Assembly (NCBI RefSeq): GCF_009391885.1 | Contig: NZ_VZII01000014.1 | Location: forward strand, 186,001-250,000 | Length of the DNA: 64,000 nucleotides | Direction of reading: 5' to 3' | DNA from: Pseudomonas sp. MN1F | Lineage (GTDB): Bacteria; Pseudomonadota; Gammaproteobacteria; Pseudomonadales; Pseudomonadaceae | In this document: in pieces, positions 28,132 through 37,589 of the stretch | How positions within the stretch are numbered: the stretch's first letter is position 1 | How the letters are laid out: the number at the start of each line of letters is the position of its first letter | The notes under the pieces: generated by a model | What the model was told of the DNA's origin: nothing | Database searches by the model: none | Seen by the model: the letters and a program-made list of their open reading frames with translations, nothing else | Position numbers and translations under genes: made by a program

Positions 28132-28167
28132 CATACACAAATAGCGTTACTACAGGAGAACCCGCGG

Positions 28168-28461
28168 ATGAAGGCCTACTGGATCGCCCACGTCGACGTC
28201 ACCGACCCCGAGCAGTATCAGCAGTACACCCAGCGCGCCCCCGCTGCCTTCAAGGCATACGGTGGCCGCTTCCTGGCCCGCGGCGGGCGCAGCGAGGCAA
28301 TGGAGGGGCGGCCCACTCCACAGCGTAGCGTGGTGATCGAGTTCGATTCGTATGAGCAGGCGGTGGCGTGCTACCGGTCGGAGCTTTACCAGGAGGCCTG
28401 CAGCCATCGCCAAGGGGTGGCGATGGCTGAGGTGATCATCGTCGAAGGGTTCGAACCTTAA
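28168..28461 (+). CDS. DUF1330 family protein
   Basis: 97-residue ferredoxin-like-fold protein of the DUF1330 family (MKAYWIAHVDVTDPEQYQQY opening; RSVVIEFDSYEQAVACYRS near 53-71). Function of the family is unknown. It diverges from ribB and shares the ATGGTATACCAT palindrome, so it may belong to the same regulon. GGAG lies 6-10 bases upstream of the ATG. Confidence 0.85.
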   Translation: MKAYWIAHVDVTDPEQYQQYTQRAPAAFKAYGGRFLARGGRSEAMEGRPTPQRSVVIEFDSYEQAVACYRSELYQEACSHRQGVAMAEVIIVEGFEP

Positions 28462-28538
28462 GAACGAGCGCCGCTCGCTCCACAGGATTGCGCTGTACCT
28501 GTAGCAGCGAGCGTAGCGCGCGATGAGGCCGATCCTGC

Positions 28539-29261
28539 TTACGGCATGCCAGGCAATTCATGCGGCCGCAGGTCGAACACCAGCACCTCGGCATCCACCC
28601 CATTGCCCAGCTCCAGCAGCTGTTCCTGGCGCACCCGCACGCCGTCCCCTTCCTTGAGCACCTGGCCATTGAGCTCGATGCTGCCGCGAGCCACATGCAC
28701 ATAGGCATGGCGGTTGTCCGGCAGGGCCAGCGTCGCGTGTTCTGCGCCATCGAAGAGCCCGGCATACACCCGTGCGTTCTGCTGAACCTGCAATGACCCC
28801 TCGGCACCGTCTGGCGAGATGATCAGGCGCAACTTGCCGCGTTTCTCCTCGGCACTGAAGTGCTGCTGCTGATAGCGCGGCGTCGCCCCTTTGACGTTGG
28901 GCACGATCCAGATCTGCAGGAAGTGCACCGGCTGCGTCTGGCTGTGGTTGAACTCGCTGTGTGCCACACCATGGCCGGCGCTCATCAGTTGCACATCGCC
29001 CGGGCGGATCACCGAGCCGGTGCCCAGGGTGTCCTTGTGCTCCAGCGCGCCTTCGAGCACGTAGGAGAAAATCTCCATATCGCGGTGCGGGTGCTCGCCA
29101 AAGCCCTCGCCAGGGATGACGCGGTCGTCGTTGATCACCAGCAGGTCGGAAAAACCTTGCTCGTCCGGGTTGCGGTAATGGCCGAAGGAGAAGGTGTGGA
29201 AGGATTTCAGCCAGCCATGGAAGGCCAGGCCGCGGTCTTGGGCGTTACGGACGGTGAGCAT
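28539..29261 (-). CDS. Pirin-family cupin protein (YhhW-like)
   Basis: 240 residues, bicupin fold. The metal-binding histidines are visible in GEHPHRDMEIFSYVLEG (about 55-71, His57 and His59 region) and HGVAHSEFNHS (about 97-107). YhhW of E. coli has quercetin 2,3-dioxygenase activity, but the natural substrate is not known. Full length for the family (about 231-240). No partner gene; both flanks are noncoding. Confidence 0.9.
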   Translation of the reverse strand: MLTVRNAQDRGLAFHGWLKSFHTFSFGHYRNPDEQGFSDLLVINDDRVIPGEGFGEHPHRDMEIFSYVLEGALEHKDTLGTGSVIRPGDVQLMSAGHGVAHSEFNHSQTQPVHFLQIWIVPNVKGATPRYQQQHFSAEEKRGKLRLIISPDGAEGSLQVQQNARVYAGLFDGAEHATLALPDNRHAYVHVARGSIELNGQVLKEGDGVRVRQEQLLELGNGVDAEVLVFDLRPHELPGMP

Positions 29262-29488
29262 GGGGAATTCTCCTTGAAATGCCGGAGCTGAAAGGGCTGT
29301 CGGCTGTTGATGGGAGAAGCTTACTGTCAGTTTTTATGCTGAAAAATAGGGTTTGTTTGGTTTCAGTGTCTCCTTTTCGGTGACAATTTGGTCGTGCTTG
29401 GGGGTGTTCACCTTGAGGGTTTCGGCGCTCGATCTGATGGGCGCTGTAAATCTTGGGCAGGCACCTCTATGCCCAAACGCGAAAAGCA

Positions 29489-29514
29489 AAAATACCCGCC
29501 TAAGCGGGTATTTT
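29489..29514. terminator. Bidirectional intrinsic terminator
   Basis: AAAATACCCGC, loop CTAA, GCGGGTATTTT: perfect arms with A and T ends. It lies 14 bases past the stop of the esterase gene (minus strand) and would end that transcript. The 29262-29488 stretch upstream of the pirin gene otherwise shows nothing I can name beyond promoter sequence. Confidence 0.92.
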
Positions 29515-29527
29515 CGTATCTCTCAGA

Positions 29528-30547
29528 TCACTGCAGATGCACTTTCAACTCCCCAGCCGCCTGACGCATCGCTGCTTTCACAGCCGGCACCTGGCTCAGC
29601 GGATTGAGCAAGCCATAGTCATGAATCATGCCGTTGTAGCGCACCGAGGTCACCGTCACGCCTGCCGCATTCAGCTTGCGGGCATACGCTTCACCCTCAT
29701 CGCGCAGCACATCGAACTCGGCGGTTTGCACCAGCGCTGGCGGCAAGCCTTTCAACTGTTCACTGCTAGCCCGCAGCGGCGAGGCGTAGATCTCTGCCCG
29801 TGCCTTGGCATCAAGGGTGTAGTTGTCCCAGAACCATTTCATCATCCCGGTGGTGAGGAAATGCCCCTCGGCAAACTGCTGGTAAGACGCAGTCTCGAAG
29901 CTGGCATCGGTCACCGGCCACAGCAGCAACTGGAAGCGCAGGGCTGGCGTGCCGGCCTCTTTGGCCTTGAGCGCAACTACCGCTGCCATGTTACCGCCGA
30001 CGCTGTTGCCGGCCACGGCCAGGCGCTTGCCGTCGACACCGATCTCCTTGCCGTGCTCGGCCACCCATTGGGTTGCGGCGTAAGCCTGGTTGATTGCCGT
30101 CGGGTAGTGCGATTCAGGCGATGGGGTGTAGTCCACATAGACCGCCACCGCGCCCGAGCCGACCACCAGGTCGCGGATCAGCCGCTGGTGGGTCGGGAAG
30201 TCGCCAAGCACCCAGCCACCGCCGTGGAAGAACATGAACACCGGCAGCTCACCTTTGACATGGGCCGGGCGCACCACCTGCAGTTTGATCGACTGGCCGT
30301 TGGCCTGAATGGTGCGTTGCGTGACCTCGATACCGGACAGGTCGACCTTCACCGAAGCCTGGGCACCGGTCAGCACGGCGCGGGCGTCTTTCGGGCTGAG
30401 CTGTTCAAGCGGCTTGCCGCCACCTTGCTCCAGCGCTTCGAGGAAGGCCTGGGTGTGCTGTTCGACGCCTGGGCTGCCAGCGGCGAAGGCGCTGGACACG
30501 GACAGGGCGAGGAGCGAAGCGGTAAGAGCTTTGTGGACAATGTTCAT
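29528..30547 (-). CDS. Secreted alpha/beta hydrolase (HSL-type esterase)
   Basis: 339 residues; signal peptide 1-22 (SVSSAFA AG). The oxyanion-hole motif HGGG (FFHGGGWVLGDFPTH, about 105-119), the nucleophile GNSVGG (near 175), catalytic Asp in the AEFDVLRDEG block (near 278) and His in the NGMIHDYGLLNPL block (near 308) make it a hormone-sensitive-lipase-type esterase. It is exported to the periplasm. It is divergent from a LysR gene across 146 bases, so that LysR is the likely regulator. Substrate unknown. Confidence 0.88.
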   Translation of the reverse strand: MNIVHKALTASLLALSVSSAFAAGSPGVEQHTQAFLEALEQGGGKPLEQLSPKDARAVLTGAQASVKVDLSGIEVTQRTIQANGQSIKLQVVRPAHVKGELPVFMFFHGGGWVLGDFPTHQRLIRDLVVGSGAVAVYVDYTPSPESHYPTAINQAYAATQWVAEHGKEIGVDGKRLAVAGNSVGGNMAAVVALKAKEAGTPALRFQLLLWPVTDASFETASYQQFAEGHFLTTGMMKWFWDNYTLDAKARAEIYASPLRASSEQLKGLPPALVQTAEFDVLRDEGEAYARKLNAAGVTVTSVRYNGMIHDYGLLNPLSQVPAVKAAMRQAAGELKVHLQ

Positions 30548-30693
30548 GAGCGAATCCTTTTCTATGTAAGTGCTGGTAATGGGCGTCTTGCCTGGCCTTC
30601 AGGGCCATCGCTGCGACCTGTGTGTAGAGTAAGAAGATGCATTGGCGGGAAAAAGCCGCTATAAAGCGTTTGACTGTCATCAAGAGCGAGACA

Positions 30694-31578
30694 ATGAACC
30701 CCTACGAAGACATGCGCATCTTTGCCCAGGTCATGGAGGCCGGCAGTTTCACCGCCGCTGCCGACCGCCTGGGCATGTCCAAGCAATCGGTCAGCCGCCG
30801 CCTGATGCAGCTCGAAGAGCGCCTCGGCGTGCGCCTGCTCAACCGCTCCACCCGCCGCCTGGACGCCACGCCGCTGGGCCAGCACTACTACCAGTCGGCG
30901 CTGCGCCTGCTGGGCGAGGTGCAACAGGTGGAACACGACATCAGCGGCCAGGCCCAGGCCCTGCGCGGCACCTTGCGCGTGAGTGCGCCGCTGTCGTTCG
31001 CCATGGCCCACCTGGGCTGCGTGCTGACCGAGTTTCTGCAGTTGCATCCGCAGGTGGATGTGGAGGTGGACCTGAGCGACCGCCCGGTGGACCTGATCGG
31101 CGAGGGCTATGACCTGGCGCTGCGTATCGGTGCGCTGGAGGACTCCAGCCTGATTGCCCGGCGCATTGCCGATGTCGAGCGGGTGTATTGCGCGAGCCCG
31201 GGGTACCTCGAAGCTCGTGGCGTGCCAGCGAAACCGGAAGACCTGGCCGGGCATGATTGCCTGCCCTATGGGCATTCGCGGCAAGTGCAGTGGCAGTTCC
31301 GCCAGGGCGGCAAGACCCAGGCGATTCAGGTGAGCGGGCGGATGCGGGCGAATAACGGCGAGTTGCTGCGGGACGCGGCGATTGCCGGGATGGGGGTGAC
31401 CTATCTGCCGACTTTCATCGTCGGGCAGGCGCTGGCGGATGGGCGCTTGGTGACAGTGCTGGATGAGTGGGTGCCGCCAGCGTTGCAGTTGTCGGCGGTG
31501 TACCCGCAGCACCGACAGGTGGCGCGGCCGGTACAGGGGTTTGTCAGTTTCCTGCGCGAGCGGCTGACTCAACTCTGA
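30694..31578 (+). CDS. LysR-family transcriptional regulator (CrgA-like)
   Basis: 294 residues. Helix-turn-helix at about 1-60 (MRIFAQVMEAGSFTAAADRL, MSKQSVSRRLMQLEERLGVR) followed by the effector domain (AMAHLGCVLTEFLQLHPQVD). ATG 30694 is preferred to the upstream frame start at 30637. It is divergent from the esterase gene. Confidence 0.88.
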   Translation: MNPYEDMRIFAQVMEAGSFTAAADRLGMSKQSVSRRLMQLEERLGVRLLNRSTRRLDATPLGQHYYQSALRLLGEVQQVEHDISGQAQALRGTLRVSAPLSFAMAHLGCVLTEFLQLHPQVDVEVDLSDRPVDLIGEGYDLALRIGALEDSSLIARRIADVERVYCASPGYLEARGVPAKPEDLAGHDCLPYGHSRQVQWQFRQGGKTQAIQVSGRMRANNGELLRDAAIAGMGVTYLPTFIVGQALADGRLVTVLDEWVPPALQLSAVYPQHRQVARPVQGFVSFLRERLTQL

Positions 31579-31586
31579 AACCGCGT

Positions 31587-31620
31587 TGGCTTCTTCGCGG
31601 GTGAACCCGCGAAGAAGCCA
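31587..31620. repeat. REP palindrome
   Basis: TGGCTTCTTCGCGGGT, loop GA, ACCCGCGAAGAAGCCA: perfect arms of 16 bases. It is located between the convergent LysR and soxG genes. Confidence 0.92.
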
Positions 31621-31627
31621 GTGCAGG

Positions 31628-32233
31628 TCAAATCATCAACTGATCCACCCCCACCCACCCGCCATCGAACTCATCCATGGCATCCAGCATCGCCTCCTGA
31701 AAATAGGCTAGCGATGCCCGGTCGAACAGCAACTGCAACGCCGGCAATTCATCACTGCCGACATTCACCACGATCACATTGATCCGCGCCGCCGAGGTCT
31801 GCGCCACGGCACCGACGGGAAACGCCTGCAGACGCAAATCGACCCCGCACAACTTGGCCATCACCGCACTGCAATACTCCCCCGACAACTGCAACCAGGC
31901 ATGGCTGTCCTGTCGCGGCAGCAGATAGTTGCGCCGGGCATCCTGCACCCATGTCTGTTCTTCTTCAGCTACCCGTGCGCCCTGGTCGGCAAAGCTGCCC
32001 AGCAACAGGTACTCGCTGGCCGACAGGCGTGCGACCCAGCCGCCGTCATCCTGGCGCAAGGCCTGGTTGGGCAGCGTTGGCAAACGGTAGCCACGCTCTT
32101 CCAGGTACACCGCACTGTCCCCCCCGCGAAACCCGACCCGCGCCAGTTCGGTCAGGTCGGTCAGCGCACAGCTGTGTAACAGCTCGGCCCGCGGGCTGCG
32201 TGGGATGAAGGCTTCAGCTTTCAGGCTGGTCAT
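31628..32233 (-). CDS. soxG: Sarcosine oxidase, gamma subunit
   Basis: 201-residue smallest-but-one subunit of heterotetrameric sarcosine oxidase, recognised by its place as the last gene after soxA and by the SoxG-like core (EYLLLGSFADQG at about 74-85; HAWLQLSGEYCSAVMAKLCG at about 111-130). It assembles with SoxA, SoxB and SoxD; its own role is structural, in a folate-binding-like fold. Only 3 bases separate it from soxA, so it is co-translated. Confidence 0.88.
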   Translation of the reverse strand: MTSLKAEAFIPRSPRAELLHSCALTDLTELARVGFRGGDSAVYLEERGYRLPTLPNQALRQDDGGWVARLSASEYLLLGSFADQGARVAEEEQTWVQDARRNYLLPRQDSHAWLQLSGEYCSAVMAKLCGVDLRLQAFPVGAVAQTSAARINVIVVNVGSDELPALQLLFDRASLAYFQEAMLDAMDEFDGGWVGVDQLMI

Positions 32234-32236
32234 GGT

Positions 32237-35140
32237 TCAGAGCTCCTGGCGCAGGTTGTCGGGGTCATGGAAGGGCAGTTGCACCACCTTGGCATTGACC
32301 ATCACGCCGCCTTCCACGCGGATCGGGAGGTGCATGCCAGGCGTCGCCTGATGGGCGCCGGCGTAGGCCAGGCCGATGATCTGCCCCAGGGTCTGCGAGT
32401 ACTCGCAGGAGGTGACGTTGCCGCTGATGTCCGGGCCGTCCAGCACCAGGTGGCCCTCCAGCGGCTGCGGGCTGCCCTTGGGCAGGGTGAAGCCGACCAG
32501 CTTGCGCTTGAGCGGCTGCGCTTCGAGGATTTCGATCGAGCGCTTGCCGACGAAGAACGGCTTCTTGCGGCCAATCGCCCACTGCATGTCGATCTCTGCC
32601 GGGTGGGTCATGCCGTCGGTGTCCTGGCTGATGATCACGTGGCCTTTTTCCAGGCGCAGCAGGCGCTGGGTCTCGACACCGAACGCGCGGATGCCCAGCC
32701 CGGCACCGGCCTGCATCAGCGCGTCCCACAGGCGCTCGGCATGGCGCGCCGGCACGTGCACTTCATAACCCAGTTCGCCGACAAAGCCGACCCGCAGGAT
32801 GCGCGCCGGGATGCCCGCCACCGTGCCCAGGCGCACGCCCAGGTAGGGGAAGGCTGCGGCCGACAGCTCGACATCGTCACAGACCTTGGCCAGCACCTGG
32901 CGCGACAGCGGCCCTGCCAGGTTGACCGCAGCCAGGGCGGCGGTGACGTTGGTGATGTCCACGTCCAGCCGCCACTGCGCGTTCCACTTGAGCATCTGCT
33001 GGTAGATACGATCAACACCGCTGGTGGTGGCGGTGACGTAGAAATGCTGCTCGGCCAGGCGCGCGCAGACGCCGTCGTCGATCACCACGCCGTGCTCGTT
33101 GGTCATCAGCGCATAGCGGGTGCGGCCGATGGCCAGCTTGGCGAAGCCGAAGGTATACAGGCGCTCCAGCAGTTCGGCGGCGTCGGGGCCGCGCACGTCC
33201 AGGCCGCCGAGGGTGGAAACGTCGATCAGGCCGACTTTCTCACGCACATGGCGGGCCTCTTCCTGCATGCAGCGCTCGCGTTCCTCGGGCTTGCCGTAAA
33301 AGGCCGGGCGCTGCCAGATGCCGGCCGGCATCATCTTCGCACCGGCTTGCAGGTGGCGGCGGTGCATCGGCGTCTGCCGGTACGGGTCGAACGCCCGGCC
33401 GGCGACATGCGCCAGCTTTTCTGCCTGGAACGGCGGACGGGCGGTGGTCACGCCGGTTTCGCTGATGCTGCGGCCAGTGGCCTGGGCCACCAGGCGTGCG
33501 GTGGGCAGTGCCGAGTGGCGGCCTTGGGACGGGCCCATGCCGACCGTGGAGAAGCGCTTGACCAGTTGCACATCGCGGTAGCCGCTGCGGGTGGCGTTGA
33601 CGATATCGCGCACTTGCAAATCCTCGTCGAAGTCGACGAAGTCCTTGCCCTTGGGGTGCGGGAAAATCGGCCAGGGGAAGTTGACCTTGGCCTCGGCAAC
33701 GTAGGCCGCTGGCGTGGGTGCTTGCAGGCCCAGTGCAGCAAGGGCTTCGGCGGCGCCGCGGCTGGCGTCGGTGAGCACGTTGTCCAGGCAGTGGCGGCCG
33801 TTCACCGAGCCGGCGATATCCAGGCCGATGGGCAGGTTGCTGATGGCGAACTCGTCACGGTTGACGTCATAAGCCAGCTTGCCACCGGCCTGGCACAGCA
33901 ACTGATAGACCGGCATGTAACCGGCAGACATGCACAACAGGTCGCAGGCCACGCGCAGGCCATGCTCGCCCACCTTGCCCTGGCCCGTGATCGGGCGGAT
34001 GTCCGCGCCCGTGACATGGCGCATGCCCGCTTCGTGCAGGGCTTCATAGACGGTGCTGCCCAGGTGCAGGGGAATGTCGCGACGTTTCAGCTCGCTGGCC
34101 AGCGCAGCATCGGCAGGCGCGGCGCGCATGTCGACCACGGCGGCGACCGCCACGCCTTGCTCCTGCAGGTCGAGCGCCGCCAGGTAGCCGTCATCGTGGC
34201 CGGTGAGGATCACCGCACGTTGCCCCGGCTTGACTGCATACCACTTCATCAGCCGCTGCGCGGCGCTGGTCAGCATTACTCCGGGCAGGTCGTTGTTGCG
34301 GAACACCACCGGCTGATCGAACGACCCGGCGGCCACCAGGCAGCGGCTGGCGCGTACCTTGTACAGGCGCTTGTGCTGGATCACCGGCAGGTAGTTGTCA
34401 GTGAACCAGCCGTTGCAGGTGGCCTCACACAGCACCTGGATGTTCGGGTGGCCTTCGACGGCGGCCAGCAGCTCCTGGCGCAGGCTGGCGGCGCGGGTAC
34501 CGGCGATGTCGAAGCGGGCGTAGGTCAGCGAGCCGCCGAGCACTGGTTGTTGCTCGATCAGCAGCACCTTGGCCCCGGCATTGGCGGCATCCAGCGCGGC
34601 GCGCAGGCCGGCAGGGCCGGCACCGATCACGGCCAGGTCCACAAACAGGTACGCCTTGTCGTAGTACTGCGGCTTGAAGCCGAGGTCGAGCACGCCGAGG
34701 CCGGCCTTCTTGCGAATCAGCGGCTCCCAGACCTTCCACATGCCCTTGGGTTTGTAGAACGAGCGGTAGTAGAAGCCCACCGGCATGAAGCGCGAAAACT
34801 TGCCAAGATAGGCATCGCGGTCGTGCTCCAGGCTGCCGTTGAAGTTTTGCCCGGTGACCACCAGGCCGTCGCGAGCGACCGCCATGTCGGCCAGCACGTT
34901 GGGCTCCTCGGGGAGCTGCACCAGGGTGTTGGCGTCCTGCCCGGCCATGCTCAGCGGGCCACGCGGGCGGTGGTACTTGAACGAGCGTGACAGCAGCCAG
35001 CGGCCGCTGCCGAGCAGGGCACTGGCAATGGTGTCACCGGCATAGCCCGGGCAGGCCTGGCCGTCGAATTCGAATCGCAGGGGCCGCTCGCGGTCGATCA
35101 GCAGGCCCATGGGCGCGGGGAGGCGAGTGAGGCTGTTCAT
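32237..35140 (-). CDS. soxA: Sarcosine oxidase, alpha subunit
   Basis: 967 residues. The N-terminal region (about 15-100) is the 2Fe-2S-like Fer2_4 domain; DLAVIGAGPAGLRAALDAAN near 167-186 is the NAD-binding motif; the C-terminal third (about 580-960) is the aminomethyltransferase (GcvT) folate domain (LRVGFVGELGYEVHVPARHA). It passes the oxidised methyl group from sarcosine to tetrahydrofolate. The start overlaps the soxD stop (ATGA). The chosen ATG 35140 is the family start; the longer open frame to 35335 overlaps soxD. Confidence 0.9.
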   Translation of the reverse strand: MNSLTRLPAPMGLLIDRERPLRFEFDGQACPGYAGDTIASALLGSGRWLLSRSFKYHRPRGPLSMAGQDANTLVQLPEEPNVLADMAVARDGLVVTGQNFNGSLEHDRDAYLGKFSRFMPVGFYYRSFYKPKGMWKVWEPLIRKKAGLGVLDLGFKPQYYDKAYLFVDLAVIGAGPAGLRAALDAANAGAKVLLIEQQPVLGGSLTYARFDIAGTRAASLRQELLAAVEGHPNIQVLCEATCNGWFTDNYLPVIQHKRLYKVRASRCLVAAGSFDQPVVFRNNDLPGVMLTSAAQRLMKWYAVKPGQRAVILTGHDDGYLAALDLQEQGVAVAAVVDMRAAPADAALASELKRRDIPLHLGSTVYEALHEAGMRHVTGADIRPITGQGKVGEHGLRVACDLLCMSAGYMPVYQLLCQAGGKLAYDVNRDEFAISNLPIGLDIAGSVNGRHCLDNVLTDASRGAAEALAALGLQAPTPAAYVAEAKVNFPWPIFPHPKGKDFVDFDEDLQVRDIVNATRSGYRDVQLVKRFSTVGMGPSQGRHSALPTARLVAQATGRSISETGVTTARPPFQAEKLAHVAGRAFDPYRQTPMHRRHLQAGAKMMPAGIWQRPAFYGKPEERERCMQEEARHVREKVGLIDVSTLGGLDVRGPDAAELLERLYTFGFAKLAIGRTRYALMTNEHGVVIDDGVCARLAEQHFYVTATTSGVDRIYQQMLKWNAQWRLDVDITNVTAALAAVNLAGPLSRQVLAKVCDDVELSAAAFPYLGVRLGTVAGIPARILRVGFVGELGYEVHVPARHAERLWDALMQAGAGLGIRAFGVETQRLLRLEKGHVIISQDTDGMTHPAEIDMQWAIGRKKPFFVGKRSIEILEAQPLKRKLVGFTLPKGSPQPLEGHLVLDGPDISGNVTSCEYSQTLGQIIGLAYAGAHQATPGMHLPIRVEGGVMVNAKVVQLPFHDPDNLRQEL

Positions 35141-35442
35141 CCGGCGATCTCCGGGGTGGCGGCGGGGGTGAAGTCGACGCGGCGGTCGAACAGGGCTTTC
35201 GGGTCGAAGGTGCGCAGCACCTGGTCGCTGACGGTGTGGCGCTCGGCCAGGAACCAGTAGCTCGAGGCGTTGTGCAGCCACCATTCGATGACCACGCCGG
35301 CCATGTTGTCGCTGTTGAACACGTAGTCGGCCCACTCGGCGTCACTGCAGCTGGCCGGGTCGGGCATGTGCTTGAATTCGCCGCCGTAGGTGAACTCGCT
35401 GATGTTGCGCGGGCCGTTCAAGGGGCAGGTCAGGATCTTCAT
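35137..35442 (-). CDS. soxD: Sarcosine oxidase, delta subunit
   Basis: 101 residues. Starts MKILTCPLNGPRNISEFTYG, typical of SoxD, and ends with the RRVDFTP block. In the family, cysteine and histidine residues coordinate a structural zinc: the single N-terminal CPLNGPR pattern here has only one of the two usual cysteines at that site, with C32 downstream. It sits between soxB and soxA, 12 bases after soxB. Confidence 0.85.
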   Translation of the reverse strand: MKILTCPLNGPRNISEFTYGGEFKHMPDPASCSDAEWADYVFNSDNMAGVVIEWWLHNASSYWFLAERHTVSDQVLRTFDPKALFDRRVDFTPAATPEIAG

Positions 35443-35454
35443 CGTCGTGTGCTC

Positions 35455-36696
35455 CTAGTGGCTGGCCGCGGTGGCGCCCATTTCGTTGACTTGCTGGAAG
35501 CGGCTGAAGCGCTCCAGGGCGAACGGCGCGATCATCGCCGGCACCTTGCCGCCGCTGGCGACCAGCTCGGCCATGGTCTTGCCGCAGATCGGCGTGGCCT
35601 TGAAGCCCCAGGTGCCCCAGCCAGCGTCCAGGTAGTAGTTGTCGACCGGCGACAGGCCCATGATCGGGCTGTAGTCCGGGGTCATGTCGGTCATCCCGGC
35701 CCACTGGCGCATCAGCTTGGCGTTGGCCATGAACGGGAACATCTCGATGGCATGGGCCAGCAGGCTTTCCTTGAGGTCGAGGGTGGAGCGGGTGTTGTAC
35801 AGCGGGTAGGGGTCGGAACCGCCGCCGAAGACGATTTCGCCACGGCTGGTCTGCTGCACGTAGCAGTGCAGCGCCGAAGAGCTCACCAACGGGTCGAGGA
35901 ACGGCTTGAACGGCTGGGTGACCATGGCCTGCAGCGGGTAGGTGTGGATCGGTGCGCGGATGCCGGCCTTGGCCATCAGCAGCGAACTGGCACCGGCCAC
36001 CGCCTGCACCACGCAACCGCACTGCACGGTGCCGCGGTTGGTCTTGACCGCTTCGATGCGGCCGTTGCGGATCAGCAGGTCCTGCACTTCGGTCAGTTGG
36101 TGGATTTCCACGCCGCGTTTGGCGGCCTGCTTGGCGTAGCCCCAGGCCACCGCGTCATGGCGCGCGGTGGCGCCGTCAATGTGCCAAAGGCCGGCCAGCA
36201 CCGGCAGGTGGCCGGGGTCGAGGTTCAGGCTCGGCACCAGCTCACGGATCTGCTGGCGGTCGATCATTTCGGTGCGCCCGCCGAAGTGCTTGTTGACCTC
36301 GGCGCGCTGGCGGAAGGCGCGCACGGTGGCGTCGGTGTGCGCCAGGGTCAGCTGGCCACGCTCGGAGTACATGATGTTGAAGTCGAACTCGTTGGACAGG
36401 TTCTGGAACATCCGCACCGATTCTGCGTAGAAGCGCACGCCCTCGGAGGTGAGGTAGTTGGAGCGGATCACCGCGGTGTTGCGCGCCGTGTTGCCGCCGC
36501 CCAGGTAGGCCTTTTCCAGCACGGCAACGTTGGTCACGCCGTGGTACTTGGCCAGGTAATAGGCGATGGCCAGGCCGTGGCCACCGCCGCCGATGATCAC
36601 CACGTCATAGCGCGGCTTGAGTTCGCAGGGTGGCGGCAGGTCGACCTCCACCGGGTAGTCGGCGCTCAGGCCGTATTTCAGCAGGGCGAAAGGCAT
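35455..36696 (-). CDS. soxB: Sarcosine oxidase, beta subunit
   Basis: 413-residue catalytic subunit (amine oxidase, DAO family). FAD-binding motif [20 protein letters not shown] at about 32-51; the conserved block [13 protein letters not shown] near 173-185 contains the histidine that carries covalent FMN in this family. It oxidises sarcosine to glycine and the methylene carbon. The gene starts inside the end of folD (19-base overlap), which suggests translational coupling. Confidence 0.9.
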   Translation of the reverse strand: MPFALLKYGLSADYPVEVDLPPPCELKPRYDVVIIGGGGHGLAIAYYLAKYHGVTNVAVLEKAYLGGGNTARNTAVIRSNYLTSEGVRFYAESVRMFQNLSNEFDFNIMYSERGQLTLAHTDATVRAFRQRAEVNKHFGGRTEMIDRQQIRELVPSLNLDPGHLPVLAGLWHIDGATARHDAVAWGYAKQAAKRGVEIHQLTEVQDLLIRNGRIEAVKTNRGTVQCGCVVQAVAGASSLLMAKAGIRAPIHTYPLQAMVTQPFKPFLDPLVSSSALHCYVQQTSRGEIVFGGGSDPYPLYNTRSTLDLKESLLAHAIEMFPFMANAKLMRQWAGMTDMTPDYSPIMGLSPVDNYYLDAGWGTWGFKATPICGKTMAELVASGGKVPAMIAPFALERFSRFQQVNEMGATAASH

Positions 36697-37589
36697 GCGG
36701 TGCGCTCCTGGTGGGCGGCCTGTTGCTGCAGGTCGAGGGCGAGCAGGGTGTTTTTCATCAGGTAGGCGATGGTCATCGGGCCGACGCCGCCGGGCACCGG
36801 GGTGATGGCGGCGACCCGGGGCAGGGCGGCAGCGAAATCGACATCGCCGACCAGGCGGCTATGGCCGCCTTCCTCGATGCGGTTGATACCGACATCGATT
36901 ACCACCGCGCCAGGCTTGAGCCACTCGGCGCCGATCAGCCGCGGCTTGCCGACCGCCGCGACGACGATGTCGGCCTGGCGGCACAGCGCCGGCAGGTCGC
37001 GGCTGCGCGAGTGGACGACGGTCACCGTACAGTCGGCCTGCAGCAGCAGCGCGGCCATGGGCTTGCCGACGATGTTCGAGCGGCCAACCACCACCGCGTG
37101 CTTGCCGCGCAGCTCGCCGCAGGCATCGCGCAGCAGGCGCATGCAGCCGCTGGGGGTGCAGGGCGTGAGCACATCGCGCCCCTGGGCCAGGCCGCCGACG
37201 TTGGCACTGTGGAAGCCATCCACGTCCTTCAGCGGGTCGATGGCCTGGAGAATGCGGTGCTCATCGACATGTTTGGGCAACGGTAGTTGCACAAGGATGC
37301 CGTTGACCTCGGAGTCACGGTTGAGCCGGTCGATCAGGGTCAGCAGTTGCGCCTGAGTGGTGTCGGCCGGCAGGCGATGTTCCAGCGAGCGGATGCCCAC
37401 TTCCTCGGCGCGCAGCACCTTGTTGCGCACGTACACCTGGCTGGCCGCGTCGGCGCCGACCAGGACCACTGCCAGGCCCGGCTGCACGCCGCCTTTGCGC
37501 AGGGTCTGCACCTGCTCACGGACCTCGGCCAGCACCCGTGCCGCGGTGGCCTTGCCGTCGATCAGCTTGATGCTGGGGATGGCGTTCAT
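36678..37589 (-). CDS. folD: Methylenetetrahydrofolate dehydrogenase / cyclohydrolase
   Basis: 303 residues, somewhat longer than the usual 285 because of the C-terminal tail [12 protein letters not shown] overlapping soxB. It has the FolD motifs [14 protein letters not shown] (about 53-66, including the catalytic lysine), [10 protein letters not shown] (about 97-106), [18 protein letters not shown] (about 167-184) and [14 protein letters not shown] (about 264-277). It converts 5,10-methylene-THF to 10-formyl-THF. Here it follows purU, so it is a catabolic paralogue inside the sarcosine operon. Confidence 0.92.
   Translation of the reverse strand: MNAIPSIKLIDGKATAARVLAEVREQVQTLRKGGVQPGLAVVLVGADAASQVYVRNKVLRAEEVGIRSLEHRLPADTTQAQLLTLIDRLNRDSEVNGILVQLPLPKHVDEHRILQAIDPLKDVDGFHSANVGGLAQGRDVLTPCTPSGCMRLLRDACGELRGKHAVVVGRSNIVGKPMAALLLQADCTVTVVHSRSRDLPALCRQADIVVAAVGKPRLIGAEWLKPGAVVIDVGINRIEEGGHSRLVGDVDFAAALPRVAAITPVPGGVGPMTIAYLMKNTLLALDLQQQAAHQERTACLSPC

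Noticed and set aside
28089..28167. FMN riboswitch ahead of ribB
   Set aside because: The gap is only 79 bases and does not contain the RFN consensus; only a palindrome is present.
32267..34990. 907-codon open frame on the plus strand opposite soxA
   Set aside because: Same kind of antisense shadow; soxA has full domain support.
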